NCBI RefSeq assembly: GCF_022842145.1
Contig: NZ_JALHQD010000006.1
Location: 1 to 64,000, forward strand
Source: Tabrizicola sp.
GTDB lineage: Bacteria > Pseudomonadota > Alphaproteobacteria > Rhodobacterales > Rhodobacteraceae
Direction of reading: 5' to 3'
Length of the DNA stretch: 64,000 nucleotides
Under the pieces are notes generated by a model. It saw only the letters and a program-made list of their open reading frames with translations. It made no database searches and was not told the origin of the DNA. Of the stretch, positions 19,961 through 28,329 are shown in pieces (position 1 is the first letter of the stretch; every line of letters begins with the position of its first letter). The translations under genes were made by a program, and so were the position numbers.

Positions 19961-20351
19961 GAAGCCGGGCCTCGTCTTGCGTCAAAGGCGAAACCGTGTC
20001 CGCCGAAACGCTGAGGGCGGTGGGCACCCGATCGGCGAAAAGCCGTTCGCCTGCTTCGGTCAGGCTGACGGTCAGGCGCCGGCGGTCGGCGGGGTCGGCA
20101 TTGGTCGCGACAAGGCCCAGCTTGGCCAACCGGTCCACGACACCCTTGATGGTCGCCGCGTCCATTGCCGTCTCGCGCCCAAGGTGGTTCTGCGACTGCG
20201 GGCCGATCTCGGCCAGCCGTGCGAGCACGGCGAACTGGGTCGTCGTCACTTCGGGGATTGCGGCGGCGAAGATCGCGAGATGTCGCTGCGTCACCCGGCG
20301 CAGGACATAGCCGATCTGGTCGTCGAGGCGATAGGATTTGGCATCGGTCAT
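19932..20351 (-). CDS. MarR-family regulator of the heterocycle cluster
   Basis: The 139-residue winged-helix protein begins MTDAKSYRLDDQIGYVLRRV. It has the DNA-binding segment TTQFAVLARLAEIGPQSQNHLGRETAM and wing DPADRRRLTVSLTEAG. MarR proteins dissociate from DNA when they bind aromatic or other small ligands. The start at 20351 was chosen because residues upstream of it in the same frame are unconserved. It is divergent from the molybdenum-hydroxylase genes by 97 bp, which makes it the likely regulator of the catabolic cluster. Confidence 0.9.
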   Translation of the reverse strand: MTDAKSYRLDDQIGYVLRRVTQRHLAIFAAAIPEVTTTQFAVLARLAEIGPQSQNHLGRETAMDAATIKGVVDRLAKLGLVATNADPADRRRLTVSLTEAGERLFADRVPTALSVSADTVSPLTQDEARLLKDLLMRLT

Positions 20352-20365
20352 GCTTCGCGATACGA

Positions 20366-20386
20366 CTTGCGGTTGATTGGCGCAAG
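20366..20386. promoter_or_regulatory. Candidate MarR operator
   Basis: The inverted repeat CTTGCG-N9-CGCAAG lies between the MarR start and the first catabolic gene, 5 bp upstream of TTGACA (20391-20396), a likely -35 for the rightward operon. Spacing and size suit a MarR dimer. Confidence 0.45.
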
Positions 20387-20448
20387 GACGTTGACAGAAT
20401 CCCGCCGAGACCACAGTCTGTTGTTACACAAATGAATTCGGGGCTCCC

Positions 20449-21276
20449 GTGCCGGACTATGCCCGACCACAGACGCTGACCGATGCGCTTCGGCTGATGG
20501 GCCGGGGCAGGGTGTCTGTCCTTGCCGGGGGGACCGACCTTTATCCGGGGGCGGGCGCTGCATTGGCAGGGGCGGTCGTCGACCTGACGGGCGTTCCCGA
20601 GCTTTGCGGACTGCAGACGGGTCACGGCCTGCGGATCGGTGCTGCGACCTCCTGGACCGCGATCGCAGAGGCGGACCTGCCGCCAGCCCTGCGCGCCCTG
20701 CAACAGGCCGCGTGGCAGATCGGAGGCCGCCAGATCCAGAACGCGGGGACCATCGGTGGCAATCTCTGCAACGCCTCTCCCGCGGCGGATGGCGTGCCGC
20801 CCCTGATGGCCTTGGGCGCAAAGGTGGAGTTGGCCTCGGCTCAGGGGACGCGGCGGCTGGCGCTGGAGGCGTTCCTGCAAGGTCCGCGGCGCACGGCGCT
20901 AAGCCCCGGCGAGGTCGTGACCGCGATCCTGATCCCGGAAAGCGGACTGCAGGGCCGGTCGGCCTTCGTCAAGCTTGGGGCGCGGTCACATCTGGTGATC
21001 TCGATCGCCATGGTCGCGGCGCGGGTGGTGGTGCAAGCCGGTCGGGTGGTCGATGCGACCGTGGCGGTCGGGGCCTGTTCCCCGGTGGCGGTCCGGCTTC
21101 CTGCGGTCGAGGCGGCGCTGCGGGGTGCCACCGTGGCCGAGGCCTTGGACCGGGTTCAGGCGGCGGACGTGACGGTGGCGCTGGCCCCCATAGACGATGT
21201 GCGGGCAACGGCCGCCTATCGGCTTGCGGCGGCGACCGAGCTTGTGCGTCGGGCTGTGGCCGGGGCCTTGGCATGA
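20449..21276 (+). CDS. FAD-binding subunit of a molybdenum hydroxylase
   Basis: This CoxM/xanthine-dehydrogenase-type FAD subunit passes electrons from the Mo/Fe-S subunit to an acceptor. The 275 residues carry SVLAGGTDLYPGAG (about 22-35) and GGRQIQNAGTIGGNLCNASPAADG (around 100), the two FAD-binding motifs. The start is GTG at 20449; no in-frame ATG lies upstream. The stop overlaps the next ATG (ATGA). It is the first gene of the cluster, divergent from MarR. Confidence 0.92.
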   Translation: MPDYARPQTLTDALRLMGRGRVSVLAGGTDLYPGAGAALAGAVVDLTGVPELCGLQTGHGLRIGAATSWTAIAEADLPPALRALQQAAWQIGGRQIQNAGTIGGNLCNASPAADGVPPLMALGAKVELASAQGTRRLALEAFLQGPRRTALSPGEVVTAILIPESGLQGRSAFVKLGARSHLVISIAMVAARVVVQAGRVVDATVAVGACSPVAVRLPAVEAALRGATVAEALDRVQAADVTVALAPIDDVRATAAYRLAAATELVRRAVAGALA

Positions 21277-23990
21277 TCCGCTTTTCCCTGAATGGCGCGC
21301 AGGTCGAAGTGGAGGCTCCACCGACGGAGCGTTTGTCCGACACCCTGCGCGAGAGACTGGGCAAGGTCGGCACGAAGGTCGGCTGCGACGCTGGCGATTG
21401 CGGGGCCTGCACCGTCCTTCTGGACGGCGCAGCGGTCTGCGCCTGTCTTACGCCCGCCGCGCGGGTCACTGGCCGAGCCGTCACCACCGTCGAGGGTGAG
21501 ACGCCCGAGTTGACCCGCCTGCGCGCCAGTTTCCTGGCTCACGGGGCGGCGCAATGCGGCATCTGCACGCCTGGGATGCTTCTGACCGCCGCCGATCTGC
21601 TGACGCGCAACGACCGGCCCTCGGAGGCCGAGGTTGAGCAGGCGCTTGGCGGCGTCCTTTGCCGCTGCACCGGCTACCGCAGCATCATCGCGGCGGTGGT
21701 GGCGGCGGGGGCAGCGGTGGAGGCCCAGCCGCCGGAGGCACCGGCGGGCGGCATCGGAACCAGTGTCCGCCGTCTGGACGGAGCGGCCAAGGTCGCGGGC
21801 GACAGCTTCGGGGCGGACGAATGGCCGGACGGGGCCTTGATCGTAAAGGCCATCCGTTCGCCCCATCCGCATGCCGAATTCGCGATTGGCGACCTTGCAA
21901 CCTTCCGCGCCCGGCCCGGCGTGGCTGCGGTATTCACCGCATCGGACATCCCCGGCCGCAATGCCTTTTCCGTCATCCCGCCCTATGCCGACCAACCCGC
22001 CATCGCCGCCTCGCCCGCCCGCTTCCGGGGGGAATGCGTGGCCCTGGTGGCGTTTGATCCGGGTGTCGACCCGGACCTTTCCGCGTTTCCGATCAGCTGG
22101 GTGCCGCTGGCCCCACTGGACCGAACCGAAGCGGCTGAGGTTGGCCCTCCGATCCACCTGAGCCGACCCGGTAACCTTCTGGTCGAAGGCAGGGTGCAAA
22201 AGGGGGACGCTGCTGCCGCCCTTACCGCCAGCGCGCATGTTGTCGAAGGCCGCATGACCACCGCCTTCGTCGAACACGCCTACATCGAACCTGAGGCGGG
22301 CGCTGCCTGGATGGACGACGACACCCTCGTCATCCGCGCCTGCACCCAGGCCCCCGGCATGGACCGCGAAGATACCGCCGCGATCCTGGGGCTTCCGCTG
22401 GAGCGGGTTCGGATCATCCCCTCGGCCACCGGCGGGGGCTTCGGATCGAAGCTCGACATCTCCTTGCAGCCGCTGATCGGGCTGGTCACGCTCAAGACCG
22501 GGCGGCCCTGCCGGATGGTCTACAGCCGCCAGGAAAGCATGACCTCCACCACCAAGCGCCACCCGGCCGAGATGTGGGGCCGGATCGGCTGCGACGCGGA
22601 AGGCCGGATCACGGGGGTGGAGTTCGAGGGTCGTTTCAACACCGGTGCCTATTCCAGTTGGGGGCCGACCGTGGCGAACCGGGTGCCGGTCCACGTCTCG
22701 GGGCCGTACCTGACGCCCGCGATCACCGCCAAGGCCCGCGCCATCCATACCCACGGTCCGGTCTCCGGCGCATTCCGCGGCTTTGGCGTGCCGCAAGGCG
22801 CGCTGTGGCAAGAGACGCTCTTCGACCGTCTCGCCGACGCGGCGGGCATCGACCGGCTGGAGTTCCGCTTGCGAAACGCTTTGCGGGACGGTGATGCCTC
22901 GGCAACGGGGCAGGTGCTGCGCGCTGTTGGCATCCACGACTGCCTGATTGCGCTCAAACCCCACTGGGCCCGTGCCCTGGCCGAGGCGGCGGGCAGAAAG
23001 GGCCGGGGCGTCGGCGTCGCCTCCTGCTGGTACGGCTGCGGCAATACCGCGCTGCCGAACCCCTCGACCATCCGCATTGGGCTGTCGCCCGATGGTCTTG
23101 TTGTCCTGCACCAGGGCGCGACCGACATCGGCCAGGGATCGAACACCGTCATTGCCCAGATCGCGGCCGAAGCACTTGGCGTGCCGGTGACCGCTTTCCG
23201 CCTTGTCGGACCGGACACGGCGCTGACCCCGGACGCCGGCAAGACCTCTGCCAGCCGGCAGACCTACGTCACGGGCCGCGCGGCCAAAGCCGCGGCCGAA
23301 GGTCTGCGCACGGAAATCCTGCGCCGTGCCAATGCGGGAGAGGGAGCGACTCTGGCGCTGGACGCCACGACGCTGACCGTCCGGGACCGGGGGACCACGG
23401 CCCGGATCGACCTGGCCACCCTCCTGCCCAACGCCCTGGGTTACGTGCTGAGCGCCGAGGCGACCTACGACCCGCCGACCTCTCCTCTGGACAAGAACGG
23501 GCAGGGCGCGCCCTATGCGGTCTACGGCTACGGCGCGCAGATGGTGGAACTGGAGGTGGACCCGGCGCTTGGCACCATCCGCCTGCTGAAGATCACGGCT
23601 GCGCATGACGTGGGACGCGCGATCAACCCGATGCTGGTCCGGGGTCAGATCGAGGGCGGTATCGCACAAGGCATCGGCATGGCGCTGATGGAGGAATACC
23701 TCCCCGCCCGGACCGAAAACCTGCACGACTACCTGATCCCGACCTTCGGCGATGCGCCGCCCATCGAAAGCCTGCTGATCGAGGTCCCTGATCCCGAAGG
23801 TCCCTTCGGTGCCAAGGGATTGGGCGAGCACGTCCTGATCCCGACCGCCCCCGCCATCCTGAACGCGATCCGCCACGCCATCGGGGCCGAGATCACCCGC
23901 GTCCCCGCGCTTCCGCACCGGGTGCTGGAGGCGACGCAGGATCTTTCTCCTGGGGCTGCTTCCGACGCCGGCAAGGGGCGTTTCCGATGA
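21273..23990 (+). CDS. Fused 2Fe-2S and molybdopterin subunit of a Mo hydroxylase
   Basis: This 905-residue catalytic subunit joins two parts usually encoded separately. The N-terminal part (1-160) has a plant-type 2Fe-2S site (Cys38, 43, 46 and 58, in CDAGDCGACTVL) and a second cluster (CGICTPGM and CRCTGYR). From about residue 175 a xanthine-dehydrogenase-type Mo domain follows, with ATGGGFGSKLDI, SGAFRGFGVPQ and, near the C-terminus, PFGAKGLGEHV, whose Glu is the usual catalytic base. Such enzymes hydroxylate electron-poor ring carbons using water. The substrate is inferred to be an N-heterocycle from the next gene. It is translationally coupled on both sides. Confidence 0.92.
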   Translation: MIRFSLNGAQVEVEAPPTERLSDTLRERLGKVGTKVGCDAGDCGACTVLLDGAAVCACLTPAARVTGRAVTTVEGETPELTRLRASFLAHGAAQCGICTPGMLLTAADLLTRNDRPSEAEVEQALGGVLCRCTGYRSIIAAVVAAGAAVEAQPPEAPAGGIGTSVRRLDGAAKVAGDSFGADEWPDGALIVKAIRSPHPHAEFAIGDLATFRARPGVAAVFTASDIPGRNAFSVIPPYADQPAIAASPARFRGECVALVAFDPGVDPDLSAFPISWVPLAPLDRTEAAEVGPPIHLSRPGNLLVEGRVQKGDAAAALTASAHVVEGRMTTAFVEHAYIEPEAGAAWMDDDTLVIRACTQAPGMDREDTAAILGLPLERVRIIPSATGGGFGSKLDISLQPLIGLVTLKTGRPCRMVYSRQESMTSTTKRHPAEMWGRIGCDAEGRITGVEFEGRFNTGAYSSWGPTVANRVPVHVSGPYLTPAITAKARAIHTHGPVSGAFRGFGVPQGALWQETLFDRLADAAGIDRLEFRLRNALRDGDASATGQVLRAVGIHDCLIALKPHWARALAEAAGRKGRGVGVASCWYGCGNTALPNPSTIRIGLSPDGLVVLHQGATDIGQGSNTVIAQIAAEALGVPVTAFRLVGPDTALTPDAGKTSASRQTYVTGRAAKAAAEGLRTEILRRANAGEGATLALDATTLTVRDRGTTARIDLATLLPNALGYVLSAEATYDPPTSPLDKNGQGAPYAVYGYGAQMVELEVDPALGTIRLLKITAAHDVGRAINPMLVRGQIEGGIAQGIGMALMEEYLPARTENLHDYLIPTFGDAPPIESLLIEVPDPEGPFGAKGLGEHVLIPTAPAILNAIRHAIGAEITRVPALPHRVLEATQDLSPGAASDAGKGRFR

Positions 23991-25417
23991 CCGACGCGCC
24001 CGAAAAGATCCGCTGCGATGCCTGCCCGGTGATGTGCTACATCGCGCCGGGGCAGACCGGGGCCTGTGATCGCTATGCCAACGAGGCAGGCCGGATCGTG
24101 CGGACCGACCCCGTGGTGATGCTGTCGCATACGGTCGAAGCCGGAGGCCGCGTCGTGCCCTTTGCGGCGCGCGACTGGGACGGAAGCCCGGTTCCGGCGG
24201 ACGCTTTCGTCACCGGAATCGGCACCGGGACGACCTACCCCGACTACAAGCCCGCGCCCTTCATCGTCTCGTCCCTGGTCGAGGGCGCCGACATGGTCAC
24301 CGTCGTGACCGAGGCGATCTTCTCCTATTGCGGGGTCAAGGTGAAGATCGACACCGACCGGTTCCTTGGCCCCGAGGGCGCTGTAGTGCGGGTCGAGGGC
24401 GAACCGGTTGGCCATGTCACGACCGCCGAATACGGCAGCCAGATGCTGAGCCTTGGCGGGGTGCATCACCTGACCGGCGGCAGCAAGGCCGAGGGCCGGG
24501 TGACCTGCGCGGCGATGCTGGCGCTTTGCAACGCCGAGGCCGTGGAAATGACCGTCGACGGGGGGTCCACCGTCGTGGTGCAGGCAGGGGAAGCCCCGGT
24601 CGTGGACGGGACCCGAGAGCGTCGGATGCGGGTCGGCTGCGGCTCTGCCACCATCGGGATGTTTGCGGTCCAGTGGCAGGGGCTGGTGGACGAGGTGGTG
24701 GTGGTCGACGACCATATCACCGGCGTCGTCAGCGAGCATCAGGCAGGCAAGGTGATCGGCTGGCCGCCGTCGGGTATCCGGATCAAGGGCCACCGCTCGA
24801 CGCCGGGGCGCTATTTCAAGGTCTCCGAACCGGGGCAAGGCTGGGGCGGAACCCGCCTGACCGACCCGCTGGAGATATTGGGCGAGTGGGACCCCAAGAA
24901 GGGCGCGCGGCCGGGCCTGCGGCTCTTGATGGTTTCCACCACGGGCGAGCAGTACGCCTATTACGTCCTGGACCAGAACCTGCGGCCCGTCGCGCAGGAG
25001 TTGCCGCAGAACCTGAGGAAGACCGTCGAACTGATTGACGAGAATTGCGAACCGTCGCTCTGCACCGTGCTGTTCGTCGGCGGAGCGGGCGGGTCGCTGC
25101 GCGCCGGGGTGGCGAAGAACCCGGTGGGACTTACGCGGTCGGTCCAGGCCGGCGTCACCCGGCTGACCAGCGGCGGGGCCCAGACCTGGGTCTGGCCCGG
25201 CGGCGGGATCACCTTCATGGTCGACGTCACGCGTCTGCCCAAGGGCGCCTTCGGCTATGTGCCCACCCCCGCACTGGTCGCACCTCTGGAATTCACGCTT
25301 CCACGTATGGAATATCTTGCGATGGGCGGGCATGAGGAGAGCATCCGCACCCTCGACCAGTCGCTCGCCGAGGGTGGTGAGTATCCGACTTCGGCTAGGG
25401 TGCAGCCATGGCCGTAA
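23987..25417 (+). CDS. 6-hydroxynicotinate reductase-like iron-sulfur protein
   Basis: The 476-residue protein starts MTDAPEKIRCDACPVMCYIA; Cys10, 13, 17 and 27 form a C-x2-C-x3-C-x9-C site suitable for a 4Fe-4S cluster. Homologues are annotated as 6-hydroxynicotinate reductase after the Eubacterium barkeri enzyme, which reduces the pyridone ring to 6-oxo-tetrahydronicotinate. Other conserved-looking parts are GIGTGTTYPDYKPAPF and GGAGGSLRAGVAKNPVGLTR. The gene is coupled to the Mo hydroxylase by ATGA and overlaps the UPF0280 gene by 10 bp. Ring reduction is a fair inference; nicotinate as substrate is not proven. Confidence 0.78.
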   Translation: MTDAPEKIRCDACPVMCYIAPGQTGACDRYANEAGRIVRTDPVVMLSHTVEAGGRVVPFAARDWDGSPVPADAFVTGIGTGTTYPDYKPAPFIVSSLVEGADMVTVVTEAIFSYCGVKVKIDTDRFLGPEGAVVRVEGEPVGHVTTAEYGSQMLSLGGVHHLTGGSKAEGRVTCAAMLALCNAEAVEMTVDGGSTVVVQAGEAPVVDGTRERRMRVGCGSATIGMFAVQWQGLVDEVVVVDDHITGVVSEHQAGKVIGWPPSGIRIKGHRSTPGRYFKVSEPGQGWGGTRLTDPLEILGEWDPKKGARPGLRLLMVSTTGEQYAYYVLDQNLRPVAQELPQNLRKTVELIDENCEPSLCTVLFVGGAGGSLRAGVAKNPVGLTRSVQAGVTRLTSGGAQTWVWPGGGITFMVDVTRLPKGAFGYVPTPALVAPLEFTLPRMEYLAMGGHEESIRTLDQSLAEGGEYPTSARVQPWP

Positions 25418-26262
25418 GAGCAACCCGCGTCCAAGGTGCCGTCGCTGCTCTGCTGCCGGGGGGGCGGCTTCATCTTCAGCATGGCCCCATCGACATCATC
25501 GCCGAGGCTTTTGGGGAACCCCCCGCAGTTCGCGCCGCCTATGCCCGCGCGGCCAGCCGCTTTTCGACCGTGCTTGAAGACCTGGTTGCCGAGTTGCCCG
25601 ACCTGCGCGCCGAAGACGCCCCGGTCTCTGGACGGATCGCGCGCCGCATGGCCCTGGCGGTCGCGCCCTTCCGCCCGGTTTTCATCACTCCGATGGCCGC
25701 GGTCGCGGGGGCGGTGGCCGACGAGATCGTCATGGCTCTGACCGGGCCGGGGATACGCCGCGCCTATGCCAATAACGGCGGCGACATCGCGTTGTGGCTG
25801 GCTTCCGGCGAAAGGCTGACCTGCGCTCTGGCGGCGACGGGTGGGCTGGACCAGGTGACGGTCGGGGCCAGCGACCCGGTCCGTGGAATTGCCACCTCCG
25901 GCTGGCGAGGGCGCAGCTTCTCGCTTGGGATCGCGGATGCGGTGACGGTGGTGGCGCGGACGGCGGCCGAGGCGGACGCGGCGGCGACGATGGTGGCCAA
26001 TGCGGTGAACCTGGACCATCCCGGCATCCTCCGGCGTGCAGCGCGTGAGGTGCAGTGCGACAGCGATCTTGGCGACCGCTTGGTCACGGCCGCGGTGCCG
26101 GTTTTGACGCCAGCAGAACGGGCCGCGGCCCTGAGGGCCGGCCTGCAGGCTGCGGAAGACTTCCGGGCGCGCGGATTGATTGAAGGGGCGGCGCTTTTCC
26201 TGCAGGGTGAGTGCGGGATGACGGGCGCGCTGGCGCTTGAGAAAGGGAACGCAAGTGGCTGA
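25408..26262 (+). CDS. UPF0280 family protein (ApbE-like fold)
   Basis: The 284-residue protein matches UPF0280, a family related in fold to ApbE flavin transferases. Segments include FRPVFITPMAAVAGAVADEI, YANNGGDIALWLASGE and GIATSGWRGRSFSLGIADAV, matching the GGDI/D and A-T-S-G-style motifs of ApbE-like proteins. No biochemical role is established. It overlaps both neighbours (10 and 8 bp), so it is made with the reductase and the DUF1185 protein. It might insert or bind a flavin for the reductase; that is inference. Confidence 0.8.
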   Translation: MAVRATRVQGAVAALLPGGRLHLQHGPIDIIAEAFGEPPAVRAAYARAASRFSTVLEDLVAELPDLRAEDAPVSGRIARRMALAVAPFRPVFITPMAAVAGAVADEIVMALTGPGIRRAYANNGGDIALWLASGERLTCALAATGGLDQVTVGASDPVRGIATSGWRGRSFSLGIADAVTVVARTAAEADAAATMVANAVNLDHPGILRRAAREVQCDSDLGDRLVTAAVPVLTPAERAAALRAGLQAAEDFRARGLIEGAALFLQGECGMTGALALEKGNASG

Positions 26263-26836
26263 CTTTGCAGTCCGGAAGATCGTCATGCAGCTGGAGGAGA
26301 TCCGGCACGAGGGCGGGCCCCTGGTGACCCCCCCGCCAGTGCGGGGCGCGATCTATGCGATCTGTGCCAACCCCTTTGCCGGACGCTACGTTCCGGATCT
26401 CCAGCCCGCGATGGAGGACCTCAAGCCGTTGGCGCTGGACCTGACCGACCGGCTTGTAGCCCTTCTTGGCGGGCGCGAAGGAATCGACGCCTATGGCAAG
26501 GGGGCCATCGTGGGCGAAGGCGGCGAAAGCGAACATGGCGCGCTCTGGCATGTCGCGGGCGGCTATGGGATGCGCGAACGGCTGGGCGAATGCCGCGCCA
26601 TCGTTCCCAGCGTGATGAAGGTGGGGGGCATGGGCAGCCCGCTGGACCTGCCGCTTGGACATCTGAATGCGGCCTATGTCCGTTCACGCTTCGATGCCAT
26701 CACGCTGGCCTGCCCGGACGGGCCGCGGGCGAACGAGGTCCTTTTCGCGCTTGGCATGGCGCGCGGGGGCCGGGTCCACAGCCGGATGGGCGGGCTGGAG
26801 ATCGACCAGGTCAAGGGGGAGGACGGTCTGAGGTGA
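26255..26836 (+). CDS. DUF1185 'amino acid synthesis' family protein
   Basis: The 193-residue protein (start VADFAVRKIVMQLEEIRHEG) belongs to the AA_synth/DUF1185 family, a small alpha/beta protein of unknown reaction despite its name. Characteristic parts are GAIYAICANPFAGRYVPDL, AYGKGAIVGEGGESEHGALWH and VMKVGGMGSPLDLPLGH. The GTG at 26255 follows AAAGGGA and overlaps the upstream stop; a TTG six codons earlier is less likely. Position between a ring reductase and an amide-opening enzyme pair suggests a step on a reduced or opened ring. Confidence 0.8.
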   Translation: MADFAVRKIVMQLEEIRHEGGPLVTPPPVRGAIYAICANPFAGRYVPDLQPAMEDLKPLALDLTDRLVALLGGREGIDAYGKGAIVGEGGESEHGALWHVAGGYGMRERLGECRAIVPSVMKVGGMGSPLDLPLGHLNAAYVRSRFDAITLACPDGPRANEVLFALGMARGGRVHSRMGGLEIDQVKGEDGLR

Positions 26837-28233
26837 CACGCGCACCAAGATCCTTCGACGGATTTTGTACCAGGGTCTGGAAAGCTTTGGGGGCAGGCGG
26901 TCTTGCCTTTCTGCTGGCCCCCGGCCTTGCCTTCGCCTGCGCACTGCCGCCTTCGGTTATCCTGACATTGCCGACCGGCCACTACATCACCGCCGCTGCA
27001 CTGACCGTCGCGCTGACCGCGATCATGGGCGTCGCCGTCCACCGCCTGCCGGTCATGGCACCGCGCCAGGTCTGGGAGCGGCGCGTCCTGCTGCCTCTGT
27101 CGCTGACCTCTTACCTGTCGTTCCTGGCGTTCCTAGGTCTTGTCTTCATCGGCCTTTATGGCGACCGCGACCCGATGCACAATCTGATGACGCTGGTCTT
27201 CTGGACCGGGGTCTGGATCGCGGTCCCGCTTGGGTCGATGCTGCTGGGCAACCTCTGGCGGTCGCTCAGTCCCTGGACCGGCCCGGTCCGCATCGCGCGC
27301 ACGCTGCTTGGCCGCACGGGCAGCATCGGCCTTGCCCGCCTTGGCCACTGGCCCGCGGTCGCCGGTTATGCGGGCTTCGTCTGGTTCCAGATGGTCTCGC
27401 TTTATCCCGATGATCCAGCCGTCCTGGCGAAGGTGGCGCTGACCTATTGGGCAGTCATCTTCCTTCTCGCCGTGCTGGAGGGTGAAGACTGGCTGGAAAC
27501 CGGCGAGTTCCTGACCGTCCTGTTCTCGTTCATCGCCAAGGTCGCACCGCTTTGGCACGTGACCGAGGGACCCAGGACCCGGCTCATGCGCGGCTGGCCG
27601 GGGTCCCAGGTCCTGGCCATGCCGCCGCTCTCGGCCTCGGCCGTGGTCTTCGTAAGTCTGGCCCTTGCCGCGCTGACCTTCGACGGGCTGGCCGAGACCT
27701 TCTGGTGGCAGGCGCTGATCGGTGAGAACCCGCTGGAGCCGACGGGTCGCAGCGCCGTGATGTGGGTAAACACCGCTGGGCTTCTGGCGATCTGGGTGCT
27801 GACGCTGGGCCTGATCCTTGGGGCGATCCTGCTGGGGCGCCGCATTGGTGGCGGCTTCGCCACCGGGCCGGTGATGCTGTCCTTCCTTGCCATCGCGGCG
27901 GGCTATCACGCGGCCCACTACCTCGTGATGCTGCTGACCGCCGGGCAGTATACGCTGGCCGCGCTGAACGATCCCCTGATGACCGGGGACAGCTGGCTGG
28001 GCCTGCCGCCCTTCTTCGTCTCATTCGGGTTCCTCACGGACCCGCGGGTGATGCCGGTGATCTACGGCCTCCAGTTCGCCGCGATCCTGGGGGCGCATCT
28101 CCTGGCAGTGCTGCTGGGACTGAAACTTGCGGGGCAGGGGGCACGTCCCCTTGCCCATCTGCCGATGACGGTCCTCATGGTGGGGTATACCGTCCTGGGT
28201 CTATGGCTGCTGTCCACGGCCAGAACCGGATGA
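26833..28233 (+). CDS. Polytopic membrane protein of unknown function
   Basis: The 466-residue protein has about 11-12 hydrophobic segments from residue 18 onward (AGGLAFLLAPGLAFAC, then HYITAAALTVALTAIMGVAV, and so on to the C-terminus). Between them lie conserved-looking polar loops such as GNLWRSLSPWTGPVR, LEGEDWLETGEF and AAGYHAAHYLVM. I do not recognise the family with confidence. The GTG start overlaps the DUF1185 stop (GTGA), tying it to the cluster. It could be an exporter, a second uptake route or a membrane enzyme; the His in AAGYHAAHY and acidic loop residues make an enzymatic role conceivable. Confidence 0.7.
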   Translation: MTRAPRSFDGFCTRVWKALGAGGLAFLLAPGLAFACALPPSVILTLPTGHYITAAALTVALTAIMGVAVHRLPVMAPRQVWERRVLLPLSLTSYLSFLAFLGLVFIGLYGDRDPMHNLMTLVFWTGVWIAVPLGSMLLGNLWRSLSPWTGPVRIARTLLGRTGSIGLARLGHWPAVAGYAGFVWFQMVSLYPDDPAVLAKVALTYWAVIFLLAVLEGEDWLETGEFLTVLFSFIAKVAPLWHVTEGPRTRLMRGWPGSQVLAMPPLSASAVVFVSLALAALTFDGLAETFWWQALIGENPLEPTGRSAVMWVNTAGLLAIWVLTLGLILGAILLGRRIGGGFATGPVMLSFLAIAAGYHAAHYLVMLLTAGQYTLAALNDPLMTGDSWLGLPPFFVSFGFLTDPRVMPVIYGLQFAAILGAHLLAVLLGLKLAGQGARPLAHLPMTVLMVGYTVLGLWLLSTARTG

Positions 28234-28247
28234 CCAGAACCGGATGA
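28220..28247 (+). repeat. 14-bp tandem duplication at a stop codon
   Basis: CCAGAACCGGATGA occurs twice in direct succession (28220-28233 and 28234-28247). The first copy contains the stop of the membrane-protein gene. This is a slippage-type duplication with no predicted product change. Confidence 0.95.
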
Positions 28248-28329
28248 AACGACTGGACAATCCCGGGGACGTGGCGCCCCAATGACAACCAATGGCCCGA
28301 CCAGAGGCCGCAACAGTGGAGAGACGGAC

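Noticed and set aside
21216-23918. 900-codon open frame antisense to the Mo subunit
   Set aside because: Shadow frame; the sense strand carries all Fe-S and Mo motifs.
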